A DNA stretch of 64,000 bases, from contig NZ_JACXST010000004.1 in NCBI RefSeq assembly GCF_014850975.1, forward strand, positions 1-64,000, written 5' to 3'. The stretch comes from Methylomonas fluvii (GTDB lineage: Bacteria > Pseudomonadota > Gammaproteobacteria > Methylococcales > Methylomonadaceae). A program made the position numbers and the translations under genes. Positions 9,497-16,605 of the stretch are shown piece by piece. How positions within the stretch are numbered: the stretch's first letter is position 1; every line of letters starts with the position of its first letter. Below the pieces are notes generated by a model. It saw only the letters and a list, made by a program, of their open reading frames with translations, was not told where the DNA came from and searched no databases.

Positions 9497-9511
9497 TTTT
9501 AGCCGCTAAAA
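9497..9511. promoter_or_regulatory. KorB-type operator (OB) upstream of trbP
   Basis: TTTTAGCCGCTAAAA is the same 15-bp palindrome as in trbJ, here in the 37-base gap between trbN and trbP, 14 bases before the trbP ATG. It exactly matches the IncP-1 KorB operator consensus. A separate KorB-controlled promoter for trbP, or a KorB silencing site, is inferred. Confidence 0.8.
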
Positions 9512-9525
9512 AAAGGAAGCACGAA

Positions 9526-10224
9526 ATGAACTATCCTCGTGTAGTTGTCGCAGATGGCACCATCGAAGCCATCAAGTGGTTTTCCCTGATCCTAATGGTG
9601 ATCGATCACACCAACAAATATCTATATAAGGGAGCCATTCCTGTTTTATTCAACATAGGCCGTTTGGCAATGCCGCTATTTGTTTTGGTCCTTGCCTATA
9701 ACCTTGCAAGGCCAATGGCCTTAGAGCGTGGTGTGCATATCCGGATTATAAAGCGATTAGCTTTGTGTGGATCGCTGGCAACACCGGCCTTCCTTGCACT
9801 CGGTGGATTACTTGCTGGGTGGTGGCCGTTAAATTTTATGTTCGCGTTGTTGGTTCTCACGCTCACCATTTATTTAATCGAGCATCAAACGATCACTGGC
9901 TACCTAGCTGCGGCGGTAGTGTTTTTACTTGGTGGATCAGTGGTCGAATATTGGTGGCCTGGTCTTATTCTTGGCTTATCGGCGTGGTGGTATTGTAAAA
10001 CGCCACGGCTTGCCCCGGTACTAATTGCAACTATATCCATTCTGTCACTACGTCTAATCAGTGGCAACTACTGGGCCCTGGCGGTATTGCCGGTTGCATT
10101 GGTGGCATGCTTAGTGAGATTGCCAATCCCGCGCGTCCAATGGGCCTTTTATGCCTTTTACCCATTGCATCTAACTGTCTTATGGATCATCTCCTTGACA
10201 GACACAACGTTCACCAACCTATAA
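9526..10224 (+). CDS. trbP: TrbP, TraX-family membrane acyltransferase for pilin processing
   Basis: A 232-residue polytopic protein. The N-terminus DGTIEAIKWFSLILMVIDHTNKY and RLAMPLFVLVLAYNLARP match the TraX/TrbP family signature, followed by about seven hydrophobic segments. F TraX acetylates the pilin N-terminus, and TrbP is its IncP relative acting in pilus maturation. AAGGA lies before the ATG, and a KorB-type operator lies just upstream. It closes the recognisable trb series. Confidence 0.88.
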   Translation: MNYPRVVVADGTIEAIKWFSLILMVIDHTNKYLYKGAIPVLFNIGRLAMPLFVLVLAYNLARPMALERGVHIRIIKRLALCGSLATPAFLALGGLLAGWWPLNFMFALLVLTLTIYLIEHQTITGYLAAAVVFLLGGSVVEYWWPGLILGLSAWWYCKTPRLAPVLIATISILSLRLISGNYWALAVLPVALVACLVRLPIPRVQWAFYAFYPLHLTVLWIISLTDTTFTNL

Positions 10225-10234
10225 GGAAGTATTT

Positions 10235-10723
10235 ATGACCATAAAGCGCCTAGTCATACTTGCGTCATTTATGACGTTCGCAAACGTCGCAAAAGCGCAA
10301 ACATTCCATGTCGAGCCGATTACCTCTAACACGGTATCTGATGTTGGCATCATTGAAATGCCGCGATCAAATACCGTAACAGTCCTATTTGATAATCGGA
10401 GCATTATTTTTCGTCCTAACTTTAGCGATTCGTCAATTTTGGACGACGCCAAGCATGCCGCGTTGATAACGGTTCGAGGCCGGACCAGTACGCCAATCCC
10501 GAGCGCTAATGACGAGCAGCTTGCATTATCAAGGGCAGTATCCGCTAGAAAATACTTGGTCGAGCGCGGTGTGTCTCCTTTGAAAATTCACGTGAATTAC
10601 GCTTCCGGATCTGACTTTATCGCAGACAATTCAACACCCGAAGGAAAGTGTCAAAACCAGCGGGTGAAAATTGAACTGGTGTACGTCACACCGACAAGCG
10701 GTTACTCGTCGGCCCCCCAATAG
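10235..10723 (+). CDS. Exported protein with OmpA-like C-terminal domain
   Basis: A 162-residue product with a signal peptide (about residues 1-21, ending NVAKAQ). After a linker, an OmpA-like peptidoglycan-binding fold is suggested by TVLFDNRSIIFRPN, then LITVRGRTSTPI, NDEQLALSRAVSARKYLVERGV, then NQRVKIELVYV. This order (beta strand, GRTD-like loop, N..LS..RA..V...L, NRRVEI) is typical of OmpA/MotB C-domains, although the usual Asp in the GxTD loop is Ser/Thr here. It follows trbP by 10 bases, so it probably belongs to the transfer operon and may anchor the apparatus to the cell wall. The exact role is unknown. Confidence 0.65.
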   Translation: MTIKRLVILASFMTFANVAKAQTFHVEPITSNTVSDVGIIEMPRSNTVTVLFDNRSIIFRPNFSDSSILDDAKHAALITVRGRTSTPIPSANDEQLALSRAVSARKYLVERGVSPLKIHVNYASGSDFIADNSTPEGKCQNQRVKIELVYVTPTSGYSSAPQ

Positions 10724-10888
10724 TACTTGACCTGATACGAGCCGTATTATGATATAGCCATCCAATTTGTTTCGTGACGTAGTCTATCGATGATAATGAG
10801 GTTTATCACAATCAAATAGAAACTTAATATCTATAATGCATTTTAATCATTAAAATATGCTTATTACGCATAATTCTATTCTGTATTT
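10724..10888. promoter_or_regulatory. Promoter/operator region of the XRE-methyltransferase operon
   Basis: This 165-base gap holds a promoter-like pair, TTGACC at 10727-10732 and TGATAT at 10750-10755 (17-base spacing; TATGAT at 10748 is a shorter-spaced alternative). An imperfect palindrome, GCATTTTAATCATTAAAAT followed by ATGC (10838-10860), ends 28 bases before the controller ATG. There is no clear ribosome-binding site before ATG 10889, as often seen for restriction-modification controller genes read from leaderless mRNAs. The palindrome is a plausible self-operator for the XRE protein. Confidence 0.5.
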
Positions 10889-11218
10889 ATGATTTCTTCA
10901 GTGTCTGAATTAGTTCGTACAGCAAGAAATGGGCGAAGTCAGGAGCAGTTCGCCAAGGAGCTTGGAGTTCGCCAATCCTCAATAAGCCGATATGAGAGCG
11001 GTAGCGTCAATCCTCCTGCTAGAGTGATCGATCACTGTATGAATCTCATTAATCAAAGCGAAATACAGACAGCTCCTTCTGCAGAGGAACTGGCCTCGAA
11101 AATATTGAACCACCTCCTGGGGATAGGGGCCGCAGATGCCCGATTGGTCCTGGATAAGGTTATTGACACACTCATTGCCAATCAATCGAACGTAAAGCCG
11201 ACGAAAGGCAAAAGGTAA
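10889..11218 (+). CDS. XRE-family regulator (restriction-modification controller type)
   Basis: A 109-residue protein with an N-terminal helix-turn-helix (about residues 5-50): LVRTARNGRSQEQFAKELGV, QSSISRYESGSVNPP. The C-terminal half is helical with no recognised domain. It ends 4 bases before the DNA methyltransferase start, so the two are co-transcribed. Small XRE proteins in front of methyltransferases usually act as C proteins that time methyltransferase and nuclease expression. That role is inferred from position; binding to the palindrome upstream is untested. Confidence 0.8.
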   Translation: MISSVSELVRTARNGRSQEQFAKELGVRQSSISRYESGSVNPPARVIDHCMNLINQSEIQTAPSAEELASKILNHLLGIGAADARLVLDKVIDTLIANQSNVKPTKGKR

Positions 11219-11222
11219 AAAC

Positions 11223-12776
11223 ATGAAGTTAAATGATATCCAGGTGATTGATCTATTTGCTGGTCCTGGCGGCTTGGGGGAAGGCTTTTCAAGTGCGGCT
11301 GATGAGGCATTCAAAATTCTGGTTTCTGCCGAGAAAGATCAGTTTGCATATCAGACTTTAAGGCTCAGAGCTTATTACAGACTATTGCTGAGGAAGGCAC
11401 AGGATAAGCAGAGTCTTTATTTGGATTTCTGCAATGATTTTCGGGATAGCCCTTGGGATGAAGGCACGGAAGATTTGTGGCGAGAGGCCGGCGAAGAGGC
11501 AAAACTAATTGAGCTCGGGACTGAATCTGGAAATGCCGAGCTCGACAGTGCCATTCAGCAAAAGCTGAATCAAGAGCTGCCATGGGTTTTGATCGGCGGC
11601 CCTCCGTGCCAAGCTTATTCACTGGTAGGTAGATCAAGAAACAAAGGGAAAATTGATTACCAACCAGAAAATGACGATCGGCATTTTTTATACAAGGAAT
11701 ATTTAAGAATAATTCAGAAATATCGGCCTGCTATATTTGTTATGGAAAATGTAAAAGGCATATTGTCATCCAAAGTTAATGGCGAACTGATATTTCATTC
11801 CATTCTTAAAGATTTGTCTGATCCTGACTCTGCTTTTAATGAGGGAAAATCTGCTGGTGGATACAGAATTTTGTCTTTAGTAAAGGATGTTGTGTTTAAA
11901 CGAGGTGACTCTCCAACTTCCATCAATCCCCATGATTTTATCATTCAGGCAGAGGAATACGGTGTACCACAAGCCAGACATCGCGTAATCCTGCTTGGGG
12001 TAAGAGAAGATATTCAGATAACAGGCACGCAGTTACTAAGAAAGGTTGAAAAACAGGTTTCTGTCGGAGAGGTAACATTTGATCTTCCCCCACTTCGAAG
12101 CAAATTAAGCCGCGAAGAAGACTCCTCTCAAATATGGGCAGGAACCGTTTCTGGCCACGCAAAATATTTGACTTCAAATTCAAACGACCAAAAGCTGGGA
12201 CATGAAATTCATATGGCCATGAATGGGATTTCAAAACACATTCATACTGGTGGAACAAGAATGCCGGCTGAAAATTACCCCCTTCCGGTCCAGTCAGAAT
12301 TACTGGCGGAATGGTATACACAGAATCGTCCACAAGTTTGGTTGAATCATGAGGCAAGAGCACATATGGCGAGCGATCTGCGGCGATATCTATATGCTGC
12401 TGCCTTTGCAAAGGCGTATAACCGTTCACCGAAAGGAGCTGATGATTTCAGGGTTCCAGGCCTGGAGCCACAACACAAAAACTGGGAAACTGGAAATTTT
12501 GCCGACCGATTCAGGGTGCAAGTCTCGGATAAACCGTCAAACACTGTAACCAGTCACATGGCAAAAGATGGGCACTATTTCATTCATTACGACCCATCAC
12601 AATGTAGAAGCCTTACCGTCAGGGAGGCTGCGCGAATTCAAACATTTCCGGATAATTATTTTTTCCAGGGAAATAGAACTCAACAGTACCATCAGGTTGG
12701 TAATGCTGTGCCACCTTATTTAGCCAAACAAATCGCCGAGATTGTTTATAATCTTTTCGCCTGCCTCAAAATCTGA
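11223..12776 (+). CDS. dcm: DNA (cytosine-5-)-methyltransferase
   Basis: A 517-residue C5 methyltransferase transferring a methyl group from S-adenosylmethionine to cytosine in DNA. Motif I is VIDLFAGPGGLGEGF (residues 8-22). Motif IV with the catalytic Cys is GGPPCQAYS (about 128-136), motif VI is FVMENVKG, motif VIII is EYGVPQARHRVILLG, and motif X is QVGNAVPPYLAKQIAEIV near the C-terminus. The target-recognition region lies roughly at residues 270-420, and specificity cannot be read from sequence. It converges on the defence operon containing vsr, the usual partner that repairs T:G mismatches arising from deaminated 5-methylcytosine. Confidence 0.95.
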   Translation: MKLNDIQVIDLFAGPGGLGEGFSSAADEAFKILVSAEKDQFAYQTLRLRAYYRLLLRKAQDKQSLYLDFCNDFRDSPWDEGTEDLWREAGEEAKLIELGTESGNAELDSAIQQKLNQELPWVLIGGPPCQAYSLVGRSRNKGKIDYQPENDDRHFLYKEYLRIIQKYRPAIFVMENVKGILSSKVNGELIFHSILKDLSDPDSAFNEGKSAGGYRILSLVKDVVFKRGDSPTSINPHDFIIQAEEYGVPQARHRVILLGVREDIQITGTQLLRKVEKQVSVGEVTFDLPPLRSKLSREEDSSQIWAGTVSGHAKYLTSNSNDQKLGHEIHMAMNGISKHIHTGGTRMPAENYPLPVQSELLAEWYTQNRPQVWLNHEARAHMASDLRRYLYAAAFAKAYNRSPKGADDFRVPGLEPQHKNWETGNFADRFRVQVSDKPSNTVTSHMAKDGHYFIHYDPSQCRSLTVREAARIQTFPDNYFFQGNRTQQYHQVGNAVPPYLAKQIAEIVYNLFACLKI

Positions 12777-12828
12777 TTCTGTAAGGATTTTCAAATAAGC
12801 AACAATGCATGTTTATTTAAGGACTACA

Positions 12829-13330
12829 TGTAGCGGCTCGCATTTGAAAACGGTTGGGCTCGCATTCGATGCAGTTCTGAGCTCACAATAATTGCAACTG
12901 AAATAACCGTTGGGCTCAGATTATTTGCAAATGAGCTTGCATTTATCGACTCTGGCTTGCATTCCATTGGCTTGAGCTCAAATTATCTGCAAATAAAAAT
13001 CGGGCATATCATCGACCGCAAGATATGTATTTTATGGGTACACCCTTACGGCACACCGCCATTGAGACAACTTTTTGCGTATCAATAGGGTTTATTTTGG
13101 TTTTTGAGACACTTCAGCATGAAAGTCTAGACCTAAATGAGACGAAATCAGGGGGGTATTCTACAATTGCAAATATTGTGAGCCCGCGAAGATGAATTGC
13201 GAGCCGGTGCTGATAAATGCAAGCTCATTTGCAGATAATCTGAGCCGAGCTGCATTTTCATTTTCACTTAATTTGAGCCCAAAACACCGCTGATTGCGAG
13301 CCCGACCAATTTCAATTGCAAGCCGTTACA
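12829..13330. mobile_element. 502-bp non-coding mini-transposon with seven sub-repeats at each end, inserted in the 3' end of vsr
   Basis: The ends are inverted repeats beginning TGTAGCGGCTCGCATTTGAA (left, 12829) and TGTAACGGCTTGCAATTGAA (right, complement of 13330 inward). The 6-bp direct repeat ACTACA abuts both ends (12823-12828 and 13331-13336), as expected of a target-site duplication. Each end holds about seven units of roughly 20-25 bases with core (G/C)GGCTC or GAGCTC followed by RCATT or AAATTATCTGCAA. The units occur in matching order and opposite orientation at the two ends. The ~170-bp centre has no gene. It resembles a deletion derivative of an element whose transposase binds multiple terminal sites (IS21- or Tn7/Tn402-like behaviour); the family is not identified. 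Confidence 0.85.
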
Positions 13331-13777
13331 ACTACATGCGGGCAACTCTCCAGTCTGATCATCACCCCGTATCCAGCTATTGATAATGCGACCCATATCC
13401 AATGCCATGGATCGATCACGCGTAATACATTCCCAAACGATCAAAACCCGCCATCCCAAGGCAATCAGGGAATGAATTGCCTTTTGGTCACGATCAACAT
13501 TCGATTCAAACTTTTTGCTCCAAAAATCAGCATTGGATACAGGCAGCCTGGCATAACGACACTCAGAGTGTCGATGCCAGAAACAGCCGTGAACGAAAAT
13601 GACCACTCTCTTGCTTTTTAAAACAATATCTGGAGATCCTGGCAAATCCTTACGATGCAATCGATAGCGAAATCCTTCAGCAAAAAGGGCGCGCCGAACC
13701 ATCATTTCAGGTTTTGTATTTTTCCCTTTGATGCCTGCCATCATCCTGCTGCGTTTCTCAGGATCAACAACATCCAT
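13268..13777 (-). CDS. vsr: Vsr very-short-patch mismatch endonuclease, C-terminus altered by insertion
   Basis: A Vsr-family nuclease that nicks at T:G mismatches produced by deamination of 5-methylcytosine. The sequence shows SRMMAGIKGKNTKPEMMVRR, GFRYRLHRKDLPGSPDIVL (catalytic Asp region), VVIFVHGCFWHRHSEC (metal/zinc-binding His/Cys), NVDRDQKAIHSL and LGWRVLIVWECI. The frame runs 169 codons, but the last 20 (from codon 150 on) are encoded by the 502-bp mini-transposon. Removing that element and one ACTACA copy gives a frame ending ...ELPACSP-stop at 150 residues, the normal Vsr length. The catalytic core is intact, so the protein may still work. It is the last gene of the operon, 15 bases after the AIPR stop. 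Confidence 0.93.
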   Translation of the reverse strand: MDVVDPEKRSRMMAGIKGKNTKPEMMVRRALFAEGFRYRLHRKDLPGSPDIVLKSKRVVIFVHGCFWHRHSECRYARLPVSNADFWSKKFESNVDRDQKAIHSLIALGWRVLIVWECITRDRSMALDMGRIINSWIRGDDQTGELPACSCNGLQLKLVGLAISGVLGSN

Positions 13778-13792
13778 GGCACAATCTAAATA

Positions 13793-15583
13793 TCATCGTA
13801 ATTCAAAAATACCGTCCATTACTGGCGAATAAGAACCCATACGAACGGCATCCCAGCATTCCGGCTTTTTGGCCCATTCGGAAATCATCTTGCCACCGGA
13901 GGTCCTATGTAATGTCTCGTTGACCTCGGTAGCCCATGTTTGCAACTGTAATCGTAAAGTTGTCGAAATATCCTGTTTTAACCATACTTTATCTAGATCA
14001 ATCCTGTCGCCAAGGCGGTCGGCCAACAAAGAAACAAGATAAGTAGCCACATTGCCCTGAAAAGCTGGAAACATAGGCCGGACAAGGCTCTGAGTTTTCT
14101 TGAAAAGTATGGCTTTCGCAACCATTGCCTTGTATGCCATGACATCAGGTAAAGGGATAGAAGAAGACTGATCATCTTCCCTAAGGCTATCCATAAAGCG
14201 TTCGAAATTCTTCTGCGCGCCAAGGCTGACCAGATCAGGTCTTTTATTCCATGCGTTAAGAAACTTGGCCAGATCGGTTTTTGTAATCTTGCGAGATGGT
14301 GGAATGGATTCTTTAAGTTTTTTTAGCTTTGCAGTCGTGGTCCCCTCTCGAGTCAGCATGGTATTGTAACTGCCTGCGGCCCTTTCATAAAACCACCTGC
14401 CGACGCCATCCGGGCAATAAGTTGTCATTGCAAGCTTCTCCATCTCCACATGGAAAGGCTTGTTGGCTGACAGATCGGATTGCTTGACTGAATTCTGGCT
14501 ATTGGCATATCTGGATATGTCGGATATGAGAGCTTCTTCAGCGATGGTATCTTTTGATTTAAGAATGATTAGTTTGGCTGGTACCCGTACCTGCCGCAGA
14601 TCGATATCGGGTGACTTTTTCTTGGTAAAGTAAATTGATGCCGTGGTCTGTCCTCCGTTGACAATCTGCATTCCTTTTAGCCACAGAATGCCTGGCCCTC
14701 CGTCGGCTGCCCTTCCAATATGGGCATCGTCAGCAACAATTACAATTCCGTTGTTATAAGCCATAAATCGCTCTGGATCATCCCTTAAAGTGTCTCTAAT
14801 ACCTTTGTTAACCTTACCCGTTACACTAAGAAATGATCGTACATTTGCCTCCAGAAGCCGGGGACCATATTTTTCGTAAACAAAGCGCAGAGCCTCCCCA
14901 GGAATAACCGTGAGGGCGTAATCATAGTCCGTCATCTGACCAGGAACATACACGCAAGGTAATGGGCTGCCAGAAACCTCTTCGAAATTTACAACCAGTT
15001 CGTCTCTGGGTTTCCCCTCTGACCAATGACGATGGAGACGCTCGATGTCCATGACCTCAAGCTTTATTGTTTTTCCGCTTATCTCACGAGCCTTAAAGTT
15101 CTTTGCCTTGGCCTGCCTGTCTGTAAGAACATAAACCCGAATCTGATCGAGATTGGCGTAACACTCCTGTATGGTCAAGGCAAGCGCATAAGCGTCGTTC
15201 GATTCATCCATGGTTGCTGCCAGTTTACCTTCGGCACATTTTGCAAGAAATCGAAGACACTGCTCTGCGGCCGTCTTAGTGTCTGAGTCAGGAATTGACT
15301 GAATCGTGTCTACGCCACCATAAATACTTACAAAAAGATCGAGCTGATCGGCTTCATCCGAAACCGCAAAACCACTAAGACGTAAGTTTGCATTACCGAT
15401 TTTGGCCGAATAGTGGCAAACTTCTGGCTCAAAAGTCATGCCGATTTCTGACATATGCTGCATTACGACCTCGGCAAAAACAGACTCTGGATATGGGTAA
15501 GCCTCTCCCGATGCGCCAAGGCGCTCACCGATCTCTGTCTGCACTTCTATTTGCGTCTGACGCAAAAAATCCTCTAATTCCAT
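13793..15583 (-). CDS. AIPR-family (abortive infection phage resistance) protein
   Basis: A 596-residue protein carrying the AIPR domain (about residues 210-500): LEANVRSFLSVTGKVNKGIRDTL, then FMAYNNGIVIVAD (~272), then MQIVNGGQTTASIYF (~306), then SRYANSQNSVKQSDL. AIPR proteins occur in phage-defence gene clusters and were linked to abortive infection; the biochemical activity is not established. The start codon overlaps the stop of the DUF4420 gene (TAATG), showing tight coupling. In Mza-type systems, as I recall, an AIPR protein is the last component. Confidence 0.9.
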   Translation of the reverse strand: MELEDFLRQTQIEVQTEIGERLGASGEAYPYPESVFAEVVMQHMSEIGMTFEPEVCHYSAKIGNANLRLSGFAVSDEADQLDLFVSIYGGVDTIQSIPDSDTKTAAEQCLRFLAKCAEGKLAATMDESNDAYALALTIQECYANLDQIRVYVLTDRQAKAKNFKAREISGKTIKLEVMDIERLHRHWSEGKPRDELVVNFEEVSGSPLPCVYVPGQMTDYDYALTVIPGEALRFVYEKYGPRLLEANVRSFLSVTGKVNKGIRDTLRDDPERFMAYNNGIVIVADDAHIGRAADGGPGILWLKGMQIVNGGQTTASIYFTKKKSPDIDLRQVRVPAKLIILKSKDTIAEEALISDISRYANSQNSVKQSDLSANKPFHVEMEKLAMTTYCPDGVGRWFYERAAGSYNTMLTREGTTTAKLKKLKESIPPSRKITKTDLAKFLNAWNKRPDLVSLGAQKNFERFMDSLREDDQSSSIPLPDVMAYKAMVAKAILFKKTQSLVRPMFPAFQGNVATYLVSLLADRLGDRIDLDKVWLKQDISTTLRLQLQTWATEVNETLHRTSGGKMISEWAKKPECWDAVRMGSYSPVMDGIFELR

Positions 15584-16605
15584 TACAAAATGACCCCAAG
15601 TAAAGTTAGGGCGTTTTCAAGCCCGGAGTTTGTGGTTGTTATCATGTCAAGATCAAGATCGTAGCGCGCACCTCTGATTTCATTGGCCACGTTGGCCCGT
15701 GTCAGACGGGGGAAGATTTCCGAGATATGAAATATTTTTCTTTCTGTCTGCAAAAAGCGGCGCGAATAGTAATCAGCATGGTCGTCGATGTAGCCGGCAT
15801 GCAGGAGGCGACTATCGAAGTCGTTTTTAGCAAAAGGAAATTCGGACAACTGGTTGCGAACAATTCCAATTTGCTCAGGTAAGGTAATACCCGATTGTGA
15901 CAAGACAAATCTGAAGCCGGCAAGGAATAGTGGCTGTATCAAAGAATCATCCAGTTGATCCAGGGAGCCGATATTTGCAGGAAAACTGTTTGAAGAAACG
16001 GTACTCTTGACCTCGATTGCTCCGGTCCCGATTGCAAAATCCTGAACTCCGCCCATGGGACCACACCATGCATCGACTGCCAATGGGGCCGGCATTCCTG
16101 TCGCGATTAACGATTTAAGTAATTCAAGCTCGCCGAAAAGTCCTAACTCCGCTTCCCGGCAAAGAATACCGTTATCATTGCGAGACATGAAATCTTGCCA
16201 GGCTCTGATTCTGCCTATGAATGTTTGGTAGGCTTTCTGATCGCTAGCCCCTCTGATTCCCTCCAAAGTCATAACCACATCATTAGTCATCCTGGTGAAC
16301 AGATCCAGACTGCCAGTGCTTTGCCTGCAAAGTGCGATCCAGATCAGACCACTTACTTCAGCACCCAAAGTCGTCTTCGTAACGAGGAATCCATGGCCTT
16401 GTGGGAGTTTTTCTGCTGGGGAAACATTGATCGTGGAAAAACCAGCAAGCAACGCTTCTTCGTTTCCCGGAAAGTGCCTGCCTGCAATCAGCTGGCAGGG
16501 GGCGTCGTGAGTAACAGGAATTGTGAGCCAGCCTTCGGAGTCCGGATTGCCGGTAAGAGCCCGCCAGGCAGCGAGCAACTCTTCGGTTTTATTCTGCAGG
16601 GCCAT
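15583..16605 (-). CDS. DUF4420 PD-(D/E)XK-motif protein
   Basis: A 340-residue protein using ATG 16605 (MALQNKTEELL); the frame extends ten codons further upstream. It belongs to the PD-(D/E)XK-motif family found beside Z1 proteins: REAELGLFGELELLKSLI, AVDAWCGPMGGVQDFAIG, then AIEVKSTVSS (about residue 195), where the Asp and E-x-K fit a nuclease active site. The probable activity is DNA cleavage within the defence complex. The start overlaps the Z1 stop by 17 bases and the stop overlaps the AIPR start. Confidence 0.85.
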   Translation of the reverse strand: MALQNKTEELLAAWRALTGNPDSEGWLTIPVTHDAPCQLIAGRHFPGNEEALLAGFSTINVSPAEKLPQGHGFLVTKTTLGAEVSGLIWIALCRQSTGSLDLFTRMTNDVVMTLEGIRGASDQKAYQTFIGRIRAWQDFMSRNDNGILCREAELGLFGELELLKSLIATGMPAPLAVDAWCGPMGGVQDFAIGTGAIEVKSTVSSNSFPANIGSLDQLDDSLIQPLFLAGFRFVLSQSGITLPEQIGIVRNQLSEFPFAKNDFDSRLLHAGYIDDHADYYSRRFLQTERKIFHISEIFPRLTRANVANEIRGARYDLDLDMITTTNSGLENALTLLGVIL

